DNA of 64,000 bases from Neospora caninum Liverpool (GCF_000208865.1 NC_018398.1:3162001-3226000); one strand, 5' to 3'; positions 23,524-36,334 are shown, numbered from the stretch's first letter. Numbers and translations are program-made. Notes: generated from the sequence alone by a model not told the origin.

Positions 23524-26116
23524 TTGCTCCGAAATAGGTGACCTTGAACGTTGTTTTTCCCGCAAGCCTCGCCAGGCACAAGCTGTGGAATGTTTTTATG
23601 GTTCTTCATGGTGGAAGGTACAGAGGGCGCTGCGCCCCAATAAGAACTGGAAGACTGTTCGATAGCCGGTTACTGCTTCTGGGGTGTGACGCTTTACTGT
23701 GTTGGTCTCAACATTGTCTAAGGGCTTACGCCGCCGTGCCCTACAATGCTCTTCAGCCACAAGTTGTCAGGCAAGCCGGATAGAAACTGCGGGACTGCCA
23801 GTTCCGAAGAACACAACTTCTGTTTACATCAGTTGCATATTGCCAGCGCAGCTTGTCAGGGGGCGGGGCGTCCAGTATGAAACAGAGAGATCATCCACGG
23901 GAGGCAACGGCAGCAAAAATGGGAGGCAATAAAATCCGGGTATCCGAAATGCCCTCGGCTGGGCATGAGAAGGAGCCTTTTTCGGGCACGCAGGGGCTAA
24001 AAAAGAGGAAGAAGCGATGATATTTTGTGGGGGGTCGCTCCGGAGGGTACGTCGCATGATGTCTACAAGCACGGAGGCTAGCGTTTCGATTTTTACAGAC
24101 TCTGCCCTTACAGCTTTTTTGTGCGGAGCCGCTGACCCCACCATGATCGAACCGGTCTCCCTGCTAAGACGCGGGTAAATCAATCATTGAACCACGCATT
24201 TGACCCGGTCCGTCGTCTCGCACCGCATTGTAACCCCTGTGTTGCAGCTGTTGCTGCCATTTGCCCACTTGCGGCGACCGTATGCTTATGACATGCACCC
24301 TACTTACCCTTTTGTACCGAAACACAGTAGTAGAGCTCAAATACGTTTGGTTAATGTTATGAGGAGCAATCAAGACGCCACCGCAACGGCTCATGTTGTG
24401 TGCGGGCGCAATTGCGCGTATGTAGCCAAGGAAATGGAAAAGACTGCCACGAGTCGCAACACGCGTCAGATTGTAGATCTCCTCATTTGGGCCGCTCTTT
24501 TGCGTCTCATGCAGCGATCTGAGCATTTCAGCTGGCCAGGACATGTGATTTAGAAAAGAGTGCATTCGTATTTGTCGTCGTATCCAAGCAATAGCGAAAG
24601 TCATCTCTTGGGTGCTGCGGTGCTAGTGTCAAAAAAGCCAGTCCTCTATGAGTTTCGCGCCACTTAGAACCTCGTGTAGTTCATTTTCCAGCCATTTTGC
24701 TTCCGTTTCCCTTTTTCAACAGTAATGTTGCATTGAGGAGCGGCCGCTTCGCAAAGGGGATTCAGGCTATAATCTCGGGAGATATCTGTGACGGAGTGCG
24801 AGCAAGAAGAGAAGTCTTACTGCCTGTTTGTGGCCGTTGTATTCTAGAGAAGCTAAATTACTATTTCATGAACAGAACGGTGTTCGTGTGGGAAAACGGT
24901 TGCTGTTGTGGAACAGGAAGAAAGAGGCCGGCCCGTCAGTCCAGCCTGTAGAAAAGATCAGCTAGCCCATCATTTATCCGTTCGATACCCTCTACTGAAA
25001 CACACATAAATAGTGGCTCTCGAGTGTGTCTGTCGTACCACCGATTTCTTCGGTACGGCGTCCCGTACTCAGTGGTCGGGCAGATCTACTGCGGAATCTT
25101 CCCGAACCGCCTCGCTGCAGAGCCATCTTCCGTGTGCTGTGTGCTTGCGTTCACGTTAATGTTGGGAACTGATAGGCTCAGCAGGTTTTTTCTCTACGGT
25201 TGACAAGACACTGCACTGCACTGGGGGAGGGGCCCCACACACGGGCGGACGGCGATAAACTGCGTAGTCGGTTAAGTCTTTTGCAATTTTTGTTCGACGA
25301 AACGCATGCAAGGGAGCGTGATATAAGTAAAGCAGCACGCTGCTGAAGAACAGGAGACAGAGTCGTTGACTGCCAATGTCGGCCTCGCTCTCGCTATAGA
25401 GAGGAGCCCGCCTACGAAAACGTTTAACTGCAGCGGCCAGCAAGCCCGCCTGTCTGCATGTGCTGATTGCTTGCTTGATCTGATTAAGTTGTGGCAGCAA
25501 GGCGATTCCCTCAATGGCACTGCAGCGTAAATAGATAAGTCGAAGCGCAATGCACCCTTCTTGAACAACAACGCGTGTTGCGCAAGTGTGCCCTGTATAT
25601 TTGCGTGGGTTCTCGTACGCGATGGAATCACGACATGCTACACACCTGATGCGTACGGGTTTGTCCCGCTGTATGAAGGCAGCAGAAATGTGACACACGA
25701 GAACAAGAGACACAAGAAGAGATCCGCGTTTGTCCAAGAGGCACTGAACCTCGAGAAAACTCCCTTAATGACTTGAAAAGGTTTGTTTTTTTTCGTAGTT
25801 CTCTCGGGTCCTTCAGACGTGGCATATGCAAAAGAACAAAAGCCGCGGGTCCCGTTGCATGAAGTGTCGCACTTACATCTTCAAAATACTGCTATCCAGC
25901 ATTACTTCCGCATGTTAAAGTCTTCTCTGTGACCCTTTGGAAGCCTACCTGGGTTGGCAGAAAATCGTGGCCTCGGCTGGTCCTTTGTAAACACGCTGTC
26001 CCGAGCCCCGCTCGAGGTCAGTCACGTTGTGTCAGATTTAAGCCACGTTTAGCGCCAACCTGTCCAAGACGGGGCAGTTCCGAACAAGATGTGAGTCACG
26101 AGAAATTCCTCTGAAC
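23524..26116. other. Intergenic region, no gene supported
   Basis: This 2.6-kb stretch has only short open frames on both strands with no recognisable content. No simple-sequence tract was seen. Confidence 0.5.
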
Positions 26117-29100
26117 ATGCAAAAGACAAAAATGTCCCATTATTCTGAGGAACCGGCTGCGCAAAAGGCGTGCGGCAATCCGGTGTCTTCGTTCCGAATG
26201 TCCGCAATGCCTTCGTCGCATGAAGTGCCAGCACCTCTCGGCAGCTCTCCGCCTGCTTTAGACAGGAAAAGGAATTCGCAGCGGGCCGTCCGAGTGAGTG
26301 GGGCTCCTGGTTTTTCGGCGGAATTGCCTGCCAGCTCTGCGACCGAGCCTGTGGCAAGTGCATCGAATCGAGGCACGAGGTCGATCTCCTCTCCGTCACA
26401 TGCTTCCCCCCGGGAGAAGACCGTACCTGCAGGCGCCTTAACAGTCTCATTGGTCGAAGGTTGTCGTTCGGAGGGAGAACCGAGAATCAGTGAGGCGCCT
26501 GCTTCTCAAGCACATGCTGACGATGGCGAACCTTATTTCTTAGCAAGTGCCGTCCGAGGCGAACACGGCGCAAGCGCACTTACGTGTTTAGGCAAGGGTC
26601 GCACATGTCCCTCTGTTCAGGCAGTTCCAGCCGCTCATGTCCAGCCGAGTCTGCGTGCCGACGCAGCAATAGCGCGCGGCAGTGAAGCTGGGGGAAAACC
26701 GAGGATGCCCAAGTCGCTCGAAGAGGCGCTCGAGTTCTCAGAGGTCGAGATGGAAAGCAGTTTGGAAATCAGCGGAAAAGGCGAGGAAAAGACAAGTCAT
26801 CACAAAACCGTCTCTTCACATGTGTCACACACCCACTCGGCCCACTCACTGCCGCTGACCTCTGTAGGAGTGTCATCGAAATCAGACAGTCCGCAAGGTA
26901 CCCTAAAACCTGGGAAAGGCACTGCTTCCACTGACGGGTTCGCTGCTTCGCGCCTCTTGGGCATGGAGAGTAAAACGTACGCGAATCTGCTCTTTCCTGA
27001 GTTAGCCACTTTCGACAACGGGGACGCACTCCTGGACTCATCGGACGAAGACAAAGACAAGGAGCGGCCCCTTGGGGAGTCAACAGTTCAGAAACTGATA
27101 GGGGACGAAAGGCATGAGGAAGTTGAAATTCTCGTTGCGCGTGGGCAGAAACTCACCACCCTAGACACGGCAAAAGGCGCTTGTAACTGGCAGGCCTTCA
27201 AAGCGCTGTCATCTCTCTCGCTTTCTCACAACATGATAACGGACATCACGCCTCTTCTGGTCCTGGCGCCAACACTGACAGATGTCAACCTTTCCTTCAA
27301 CAGAATTACGGATCTCTCGCCTATCTTTTCCTGCAAGGCTCTCCGCCGTCTCTGGGCCGCGCACAATTTCGTTCGTTGCATTACGGGAGTTCGGAATTGT
27401 CAACGTCTCGAAATTTTGAGTCTGTTCCAGAACTGTCTTCGCGGGCCGTTCTCTTCTCTCGCGAACGAAATCTCTCATCTTCCCTGTCTCCTCGAACTTG
27501 ACCTGGACGCGAATCCGTTCATCTCCTCGGCTGCATCAGCCGACGGCGAGCCTACTGATGGAGAAGGGGAACCCCCTGGAGGGACAAGTTGCGGTCCAGA
27601 AAAAGAAGACCGACGAAACCACTTTGCACAGGAAGGCGCAAGGAATGGATCCCGTTCTTCTTCCGCTGTCTCCTCCTCGCTCCAAGACTCAAAGGACAAG
27701 CTTGATCTGCTGCTGCAGTGTTGCCCCACACTCTGCCGGCTTGACGGCGTCCCCGTTTCTCGCCTCAAGATCCTCACGCAGGAAAAAAGTTCCGATACCA
27801 AAGCCCTTGCCTGTAGTTCCAAACGACGAAGAGAGCAAGAGGAGGCCTCTGATCACGGATATCGGTATGCCTCGTCGCGATCGCCTCGTCACGGTCTTTC
27901 GCCGGGCAGCCCCGCAAAATGCCCCCGCCTTGAGGCGCAGACCCCAGAGGCTCGGGAGTCCCTCGCCACTCACGTCGCCTCTCGCCGAGCGCGTTTCGCC
28001 TCTCGAGAAGCAGCCAGTCCCGCCGACAGCTTACGAGCCGAACCCGGGGATGAGAGCGACACAGCAGAGGAGTTTTTCGGAAGTGGACCCGATGAACACC
28101 TCGCTTGGGAGGAGGTCCCCCAGGAGGCCGAGCAACCGAGCCTAGCGTCGCTCAAAAGAACTGTGAAGCTGCTGAAACAAGAAAACCAAAACATGTACGG
28201 GCTGATGGAAGAGAACGCGCGCCTGCGCATGGAGCTTCGCTTAGGTCCCACCAGATTCCTCAAGGCCTGCGCGAGAAGAAACGTGCAGCTGTTCTCCCAA
28301 AGTCTCGCCGGTGGGGACGGCGCCTTCGCCGTCCCAGAGCTCAGGTGTTTCAGCGCTCGAGGCGTGGGAAGTCGAGATCTACCCGAAAAGCCTGCTAGTG
28401 CCAGTAACTCAACGGAGCGGCCCAAACCCAGACCGAGCACGGCGCTGCCGAGCCTCCTTCCCAGCGCCGCGGATTCTTCCGTGAGCGACAGGGTGACGTG
28501 GCGGGGAAAAAAGGGGGAAACGCGGGTTTGCAAACTCACATGACACGCGATAACACACGGTTTTCGAGAGAGGTCCTAACGAAGACGCGAGCGAGAAAAA
28601 CAAAGGCAGAAGAAGAACCGTGAGAGAGAAGAACCCCAGCAGGAAAAGGAAGCTGCATCTTGACACTCGGAGAGGACGGCACGTTCCCTCCGGCCTGATC
28701 TTTGCACGCAAACGAGGCGATTCACCCGCCGGCAAACTCAGTTCCTTTTTCCATTTCTCTCATTTGTTGTAAACCGTTTCCCGTCTTTCGCAGTGGTCTC
28801 CAGGACCTCCGGTCTGCGGTGGCCGCACCCGCGCTAAGGCGACTCGTTCTATTCTCGCGAAATTGTCGAACGTCGACTCTCTGCGTGGCTGCCTTCTCAG
28901 AATGGACAGGAAACGGGGTCACCTTCGCCTTCTCGCTCAGCGCGCCCTCCTACCCCCACGCCCGCAAGCACTGCGACGGCTCTGCTGCCTCAGGACGCGC
29001 GTCCGTACCACCTGCCGCTTGAGACCAGCAACCGAACTGCCGAAGCGCGCTCTGTCTCTCCCTCTGTGGCAGAAGGGGAATCTCGACCGCCGCATCTGCC

Positions 29101-31996
29101 GAGATGCAGAGGGCGAGAACCTTATATCCGAAGCAGAGACGGCGGTGAGCAAGAGACAGAGAAGGGAGACGCAGAGCCGAGCGAGTATCCAGTGGACGAA
29201 GGCGAAAGCGAGCAGATCGTGCGAGAGAGAGAAGAGGACGCCCAAGAGCAACGAGAAGCTATGGAAGCAGAAACAGACATGTTGCGATGGGAAAACGGCG
29301 TCCTAAGGAAGCGGCTCGAACGTCTTGTCGCTTATGTGGAACTCCTCAGACAGGACTTGGATGCTTCGAGACGGACAAGGGTAGGAAATAGCGGGAGCAA
29401 GACAGACGGAGAAGAATGCTTTTCGTTTGTGGCAACAATAACCAGTAACAGGAGGAAACCGCGGAGTTCCCGAGGTCCGGTTGATACAAGCAAATGGCAT
29501 CCTGTTCATTGTAGATTTCGGTGGGCAGTACATCTCCCTTCCCCAGCACCAGAGAAGATGCAATGTAAAGAGAAGCATGCACAGCATTGTGAGGATGGCA
29601 CTTCGTCCCCGGCGTCGGAGATCCCTAGCATCTGTGGCGGGGCGCCTGTTAAATCCCAGAGACTTGTGAAGATGCGCGTCTTTATGCCCTGTTGCTCCTT
29701 GGCATTCTTTCAGAAGGGGTTGACTCTTTCGCACTTGAGAACTGTGGTATCTCTGCGTTTCTTCTTCCTACAAGCCTGCGTCCTACCCAGAGCAGAACCA
29801 AGACTCCTCCGCTTTCCGTGGAGCCTCCAACAACGCCCGGCACGCTTCCAACGCTTCTTCTCTCGTCGGGATGTCAGAAAGAGGCTCGTCTGCTTGCGCC
29901 TCTTCGCCTTTCTCGCGCCCGCGTGTTGCCCCGCATCTTCGCGGTTTTGAGGCTCGATCGACCGAAGAGACGACGGCGGCCCCGCTGACCGAAGACGACG
30001 AATGTCCTTCGCCGTCCACGCTCTTTGCTCTCCTGGCCGATCCTCCCGCGACCAAGGCCGTCGCGCTGGCTTCGAAGGCTTCCCTCGCCTTGGCGAGAAC
30101 TGCGGCGGAGGACGCGTCTCGCGAAAGCGAGACACAACGAGACTGCGGGCACAGCGCCTGTCTCCCACAGCCGACGAAAGTGAGACACGTCCCGAGTGAA
30201 GGGAAAGAGCGAGAGGGCAAGATGACAGCCTTCCAGCGGGAGAGGAGCGAAAACGCAAACACAGAACTGAGCCTGCGAGCACGGCGCGGTGACGCAGAAG
30301 ATGGCGACACAGAACAAGGCGAAGGAGGGAGAAAAGAGTGTGAGAAAAGAGAAGATAATGAGAGCGGGGCTGTCGGAGAGAAGAGCGCCGACGCAGACCT
30401 TGAGGCCTTGCTCAAGCGAAACGAAGAAAACCTGAAGGTAATGCACACCTCTTGGGAAGGGTCGTGCGCGGGTCGCCTGCGTCTTTTTCTTGACTCGGCG
30501 GCGGCACAATCTTTCCCTCGCCCCCGTCCTTACACTCCTCCAGACGTCTTATGCTTGTCCTCAGCCTCTGCCTGGGGCAAGCTCTCTGCAGCTCTCTGCC
30601 TCTAGTCTGTCTCTCGCTACTGCGAAGTATCACCTTTGAAAAGCTGGCTAGGCGCGTGCCTTCACACGCTTTTCGGCCTCTGACCCGAGTTTCTCAGTCA
30701 TGTGTTTGGCTTTCGTGCATGTTCCCTTCTCGTCCCCCTCGAAGGCGTCTGCTTTCACGTGGTTTTCTTTGCTCTCGCGCCTCTTCTCATGCTGTTCCCC
30801 CAACACTCGGCAGGGTGTCAGCAAACACTCTCTCCGCTGTCTGCGCTCTCCCCGGGGTAAATCCCCCTTTCGTGTCTGTCAGATTCTCCTCGCGAGCATC
30901 TGGAAACTGTTGATGAAAGGGTCAACAGCAAAGGTTCCTCACGAGGTTAAGCCAGCGCAGGCTTCTGAAATGTCCCCTCTTCTCGCCTCGCTGCCTTGTC
31001 CTCGTGCGGCCTTCCCTGTCCTTCCAACTCGTCTGCCTTCTCCATGCTGTGCCTCAGGCTCTGCGCCAGGACCTCCGAGAGACAGAAAAAATACTTTCGC
31101 GACCGGCTTCCGCCGCGTCGACAGGCGTCCCTCTTCGGTCTCGCCACCGCTCTTCTGCCCCGTCGTCATCTGCTGCTGTGCCGGGCACGCCGCCTCGTCA
31201 GCCAGCATCTGCGTCTCCATCTGCGCCTTCCCTGCCTCGCCTCCCAACGTCTCAGGGTGCAAAGAAATCCGCTAAGCTCGACAAAGCTGCCTCTCTCTCT
31301 TCCCTATCTTCGTTCTCTTCTCTCCCCTCCCACTCTTCTCTTTCTTTTGCTCCGCTTGCGTCGCCGCTGTCAGCTCGGCCTCTGCAGACTGAGAGTGGCG
31401 AGGCGGCGCGCGCAGGCCTCTCAATGCGCCTGTCGAGGCGTCTGTGTCCACCAGCCTCGGGCGCCGAGAAAGAGTCAGACAGGGGAGAGCAAAAGGGAGA
31501 GAAGAAGGGAGAGAAGAAGGCAGTTCTTCCTTCCCGCTCGTCGACCGTGCTCTCTTCAGCCGGGAGTCGCCTCCTGAAGAACGTTTCCGGCAGCTTCTCA
31601 GACCCGCCTCAGTCGCGCCCGCCGAGCCTACCAGGTGTCCGAAAAGCGTCTCCTGCTCCGAGTGTCTCCACCGATCGGAAGAGCGAAAGTCCTCTTAAAA
31701 GCTTGCCGAGAGGCGAGAAAGAGAGAGCGCGGATCTCACCAGGTTCCACCTCTCTCAACTCGCTCAGCAGCAAATATGAACAACCACACGCCTCGGACCA
31801 GAAGAGAGCCGCCGCGTCTGTGGCAGCCTACGATTCGCGTGCCTCTCACTCTTCAGTTTCCTCGCTCGTCTCGAAGAGACCCTCTGTCTCCGGAAACGCA
31901 AACTGTGGGGTTGGCAGAAGGCTTTGCAGTCCCTCGCGCGCAGTGGAGCGGCGCGCAGAAGAGAAGCGGGAAGAGAAGGGGAAGCTGTGCAGATAA
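26117..31996 (+). CDS. Leucine-rich-repeat coiled-coil protein, centrosomal type (four exons)
   Basis: The model joins 26117-28480, 28901-29380, 29775-30437 and 31058-31996, about 1481 residues, all in phase 0. Residues 1-330 are Ser/Pro-rich and disordered. Residues about 335-460 hold SDS22-type leucine-rich repeats (ALSSLSLSHNMITDITPLL, LTDVNLSFNRITDLSPIF, LRRLWAAHNFV, LEILSLFQNCL, LLELDLDANPF). After a low-complexity insert comes an LRR cap (LLLQCCPTLCRLDGVPVSRL). Coiled-coil segments follow near residues 680-706 (LLKQENQNMYGLMEENARLR) and in exon 2 (ENGVLRKRLERLVAYVELL). Exons 3-4 are Ser/Glu-rich with short helices (ALRQDLRETEKILS). LRR-cap plus C-terminal coiled coils is the layout of centriole/basal-body proteins such as CEP97 and LRRCC1; orthology is not claimed. 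The first exon alone reaches a stop at 28541-28543 if the GTGAGC donor at 28481 is not used. The exon 2 acceptor (TTCTCAG, ending at 28900) is the least certain boundary. Confidence 0.8.
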
Positions 31997-32065
31997 GAGA
32001 GGGTGGAAAAGAGGCGAGGCAGCGAACGAATGAGGAAACACGGACTGTGAGAATCGCGAGAAAAA

Positions 32066-32165
32066 GGACACGCTGTACACCGGAGAGAAAGAGGACACGC
32101 TGTACACCGGAGAGAAAGGGGACACGCTGTACACTGGAGAGAAAGGGGACACTCTGTACACCCGA
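32066..32165 (+). repeat. 27-bp minisatellite, about four copies
   Basis: The unit GGACACGCTGTACACCGGAG plus seven bases repeats with period exactly 27 at 32066, 32093, 32120 and 32147, with few substitutions. It starts 70 bases after the LRR-gene stop codon, so it is probably in the 3' UTR. Each unit contains a TGTACA core. Confidence 0.92.
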
Positions 32166-32768
32166 GCGAGAGCTTCGCCGCCTCCTCGCGCCTGCATGCG
32201 TCTACACGTGGACCTGCCGAAAACGGCCAACGCCGGATACGACGATTTCACGGCCGCGGCGCGCGAAGAAGGAACCGAGAGAAGAAAGGCAAAAAGACAG
32301 GTGTGGACGGTCGGAGGTTCTTGGAAAAGAAAGAGGCACATCCAAGCGGCAGAAAGACAGGTGTACCGGAGGGCAAGAAAGGAGGTGTCTGAGTGGTACA
32401 AGACATGAAAGAAGAGGGGAGTGTTTGGCGAAGGCCGTTTCTCGCTTGTGCGCCGCCAAGCCCTGCTGTCTGCGTTTGCTCTCTACTTTTCTTTACAGTT
32501 CCCTCGGAAGTTCCCCGTTTCAGCACTTCCTTTCTCCAGAGTTTCCTGATGTCGTCTGTCTCTGTCCCTTGTTTTAGTGTTCTCAGCTCTCTTGCACGTT
32601 GCTTTTATCACGGCGTGTCCTGCAAAAGCTGCCGCTTTTTCCTTTCCGCCACCCTGTCTTTCTCCTCGCGCGTTCCCTCTCGGGAGTCTCCCCGTCTCTA
32701 TGCAATTGTAAACAGCCCCACATTGCTTTTAAAGATACGTATGGATGATTACAAAAAGTATATTTAGA

Positions 32769-32788
32769 TATATATATATATATATATA
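32769..32788. repeat. (TA)n microsatellite
   Basis: About ten TA units are followed directly by a GA-rich run. Confidence 0.92.
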
Positions 32789-33334
32789 GGGAGAGAGAGA
32801 ACAAGAAAGACTTATGTGTCTATATGCCTGTACGGGAAGAGTTGTTGGAAGAGTTGTAGAAGAGTGTGGACCTCCGGTAGCTGGGCGCTTCCACTTCAAC
32901 AAGGCACGACTGGCGACGGGAGAAGAGAAAAAGAACTTCTCTTTTAGAAAAAAGCGGTGCACTATGTCAAGCTCTAGTTTTCTTCGCTCGAAAGGAACAA
33001 CGGACATCTGCGTCAGCAGGAAGGCGACAGTAGACTCTCACTGGCTTTCTGTCGTGGCAGATAACCCTCGGGAGTCTAGGACGGATATCTATCCATATGC
33101 ATTTATATAAACATGCCTATTTATGGGTACGTTTGTGCACTTCGATACACATCTACACATACACAGAGAGCAATCGCGTTTCTTCAGAAGGCTAGGCGTG
33201 TCTGAGGTCTTTGAAACAGGCGGCACAAACGCGCACCGCATAGCTGTGTATGTATATTTACATAGGTACATGCGTGGAGAGAAATCGTGAGGCACAGATC
33301 GACAGGTGGACAGAGAGAATGAAACAAGAGAAAG

Positions 33335-33356
33335 ATATATATATATATATATATAT
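33335..33356. repeat. (TA)n microsatellite
   Basis: About eleven AT units follow AGAAAG, in the intergenic region downstream of PHF5A. Confidence 0.92.
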
Positions 33357-34339
33357 CATGCAGATACGGGATAGGGTTGCCCATTGCTATAAACAGAAGC
33401 CTCTCAAAAGAAAGTTCTGACTGTGTATTGGGTCAGTACGGTCTTTGGTTGACGACGCCACAGAGAAAAGGCAGAAACACAGGTAGATTTGTGACTTCGC
33501 TTACAGTCACGGGTACCTCGCGGGGACAAGAACGAGAACAAGACGACGATGCATTCCGTGGGCAAAACCAGAAACGTACGGGCGGGGAGAAGTAGATGTA
33601 CACCGGAAAGGGGGCGAGACACGCCAAATACAGACCACGGTAGAACTACCCTCCTAAAAAGCCGGCTTCTCCTAACCGACATACGAGTTATGGAGAAGTA
33701 CCACACATCTGCTTCTTCCTGTCAACGACACAATGCAGGAAAGCGTCACAGGAAGGAAGAACAGACACCGCGAGAATGCCGCTCTTTTCCCTACACGCAC
33801 CACCGGCTACTAAAATACCAATATATATACATATATATAGCGAGAGAGAAAAAAAAAGATGTATATAAAGATGTTACGCGACGGCGCAGGCAAATACCAG
33901 GGCACCCGCGCATTTCATTGTTCTACGCTACAGGGATGCACGGAAAACAGATATATATATGGCCATACATGTGTCAGAAAATGAGTCAAGTGGAGCTTTG
34001 TTCAAGAGCACAGAAAAGCATTTTTTTTCAGAGTGCCCTTTCGAAGATCAAGTGGAGAGGAGATCCGCCAACTAAAACGATTACAGAAGTAAGAAAGACT
34101 GGCCAGATAGGACGAGAAATACAGTACGGAAAGGAACTCCTTTCAGCTAAAGAGAACGGTCCAGAAGCGGAAAACGCGAAGCATGGAGCAGACATCGCAG
34201 CAGCGTTCTCTTCCGGCCGCTTTGTTGTGTGGCGCATTTCCTCTTTGAGGTGCGATCAGCTTTCATCACGTTCTCCGAAATGGCCGCGATAAAAAAGGGA
34301 GGGTGCAGCCCTCCTTGGTCGACAGCGCGAATCAAAAGC

Positions 34340-36334
34340 CTAAGTTCCGCGTTTAAACCCGTACTTCTTCCTCTCGTAGAAGAGATCTGTCTTGGCGCTT
34401 CCTAGGTTGACGATTTTCGGGCATCCGTCTCGCTGCATAGAAAGGAAAAGAGCCATCAGACAAACGGTGAATGCACGAGTCGCTTCTGAGACAGAATGCG
34501 CACGGACGCGTCGGGTGACAAAACGGAAAACGGGGACATCCGACACGCGGACGTCGGACCTCGCCCGGCGGGAAACGAAGAGACACGGTCGCATACGAAA
34601 AGCGACAAAATAGTCCGAGAACACACCAACACGGACAGCCAGGGACAGAGCCACAGAGACGAAGCACTAACTTCCAAAGAGGGGAACGTACATCTTTCTC
34701 CATCTGGCAACACTCCTTGCAATAGTAGGCGTCGGAGATCCCCGGTCCACCGCAAATAACGCAGCGGCCCTGGTAGCTGCCGTAGTTGCACTCGTCGCAG
34801 ATTCGCACGAGCGTGTGCGGTCGAACGTAGCTGTCACAAATGGGGCATTTGCCGTCGCACTTCTCGCAGAGCCGCCCAATGGCTGCACCATCAAGAGGGA
34901 AAAAACACCAAATCCGGGAATCACGGAAATGTCCCGGGCAGCGCGGAGGCACTGAGCGTGCCGGGAGCCTTCAGCTGGTCCGAGCATCCCCCACAGTGCC
35001 GACAACTGATTTCAAACACGAAGAACCGCAAGGAAGGTGCACGAATCCCGCAAAAGACAGGTGCCAGCAAACGGGGAGTGCACAGAAGAGAGAAAAGAGG
35101 CTCGCAGTCGTTCGTACGCGGTGTGCAGGAACGCGTGCACGAGACTGTGCGGCACGCCACGACGGAGCCAAGCGTGGTCGGGTGTACGTACACCCGGTGA
35201 CACCAAATGACGCGCACAGGGGGGGAAGACGGTAATCGAGATTTCCCGCCTGTTTACACAGCCCAACGTGGCCGAACACACCTGCAACAGCCTCCAAAGC
35301 ACGGAACGCGAGCGAAAGCAATTGCAACGTGATTATGTTACTGAATTTGTGCTTCGAGTTCTACTTTGATCTGAGAGATAGGAAGCAGTGGACAGACTTA
35401 CCAATGCCCGGTTGCTTGCGGCACATAATCAAGTCGGGATCTGCAAAAAGACCGCAACGGCTCACGCAGAGATCAAAGAATTGTGAAGTAACTGCTAATT
35501 AAGCGACTGGTTAAACGCACTCATTTTCTGTCCTTATCGTGGGAGCCCCGTGGCCGCAACACTCTTCCGAGGAAGGCCTCGACGTAACCAGTCCGAGATG
35601 CGAGTCCGTAAGCTTCCAGAATTCTCCGCTCACCCACACAGAGAGACGTGTATAAACATCAAGCTAATCTCATCGGGTTGCATTCGTTTTACAAAGTTTC
35701 TGCAGATGTACATGCAGAAACGAACATCGTTTCCCAACTGTTACGGTTTCTAAAGCTGGATATTCCATTTCGACTTGGAGGTGTCGGTACATGCGCTAGA
35801 CTGCATAAATCCTATTCCTATTCACACGCCGCTTTAGGCCTATGGATGCCCACCTAACACAATGTAGGGCCCGACCCCAAGACGGTTGAGAAGGCTGTGG
35901 TGTCTAGAAGAAAGGGAATCTGGAGACTCTCCTCGCTCGTCGAGGAAGGCGAAGAGTCACGCTATCCTCGAAAGTGCTCCAACACCGGGAGAGGAAAAGA
36001 AAGTAGCAAAAGAAACCAGGACTCACGTGAAACAATCACCTTTGGTTCCTGACACCTAAGCATTTCATTGGCAGATACTGACTTCCCCACTGCTTTCTTG
36101 GCAGCGGAGATATATATATCTATATCTATGTATTTGTATGCATGTGTAAATATGCGAGTGTATGTATGTAAGAATGTATATGTGAGAATCTCGGCATATA
36201 CGACTTCCTGTACATATACGACTCTAAAACTCTCGTATAAATGCGACACTACGGGGACAAAAGGCTCAGTATTCTTTATATATGGAGCTCCTGGATTTTC
36301 GAACCGTAAGACACGTACGATGTTTTGCTGCCAT
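34340..36334 (-). CDS. PHF5A: PHF5A / Rds3, SF3b14b splicing subunit, four exons
   Basis: PHF5A is a tiny, almost invariant zinc protein of the SF3b complex in U2 snRNP. It sits next to SF3B1 at the branch-point adenosine pocket. Exons on the minus strand are 36334-36319, 35440-35402, 34882-34692 and 34432-34340, giving 112 residues (110 in human). The first exon is 16 bases, coding MAAKH plus one base before a perfect GTACGT donor. Exon 2 gives [13 protein letters not shown], exon 3 [20 protein letters not shown] through [12 protein letters not shown], and exon 4 [11 protein letters not shown] to KKYGFKRGT. All the CxxC pairs of the zinc knot are present. The start was found by requiring that CAT-C plus AT complete the conserved HHPDL. 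It has a good CCACCATGG context. The long first intron (36318-35441) carries an AT-rich tract near 36110. Confidence 0.96.
35179..35196. repeat. Perfect 18-bp palindrome CGGGTGTACGTACACCCG
   Basis: This is an exact inverted repeat in PHF5A intron 2 (34883-35401) and the best copy of the dispersed GGGTGTAyGTACACCC motif. Confidence 0.9.

Larger units (their letters stand above)
31997..34339. other. Intergenic region with minisatellite and (TA)n tracts
   Basis: No gene is supported. It holds a four-copy 27-bp minisatellite (32066-32165) just past the LRR-gene stop, AT-dinucleotide runs near 32769 and 33335, and short AT-rich interspersed sequence. The two flanking genes converge, so 3' untranslated regions probably lie at both ends. 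Confidence 0.5.
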
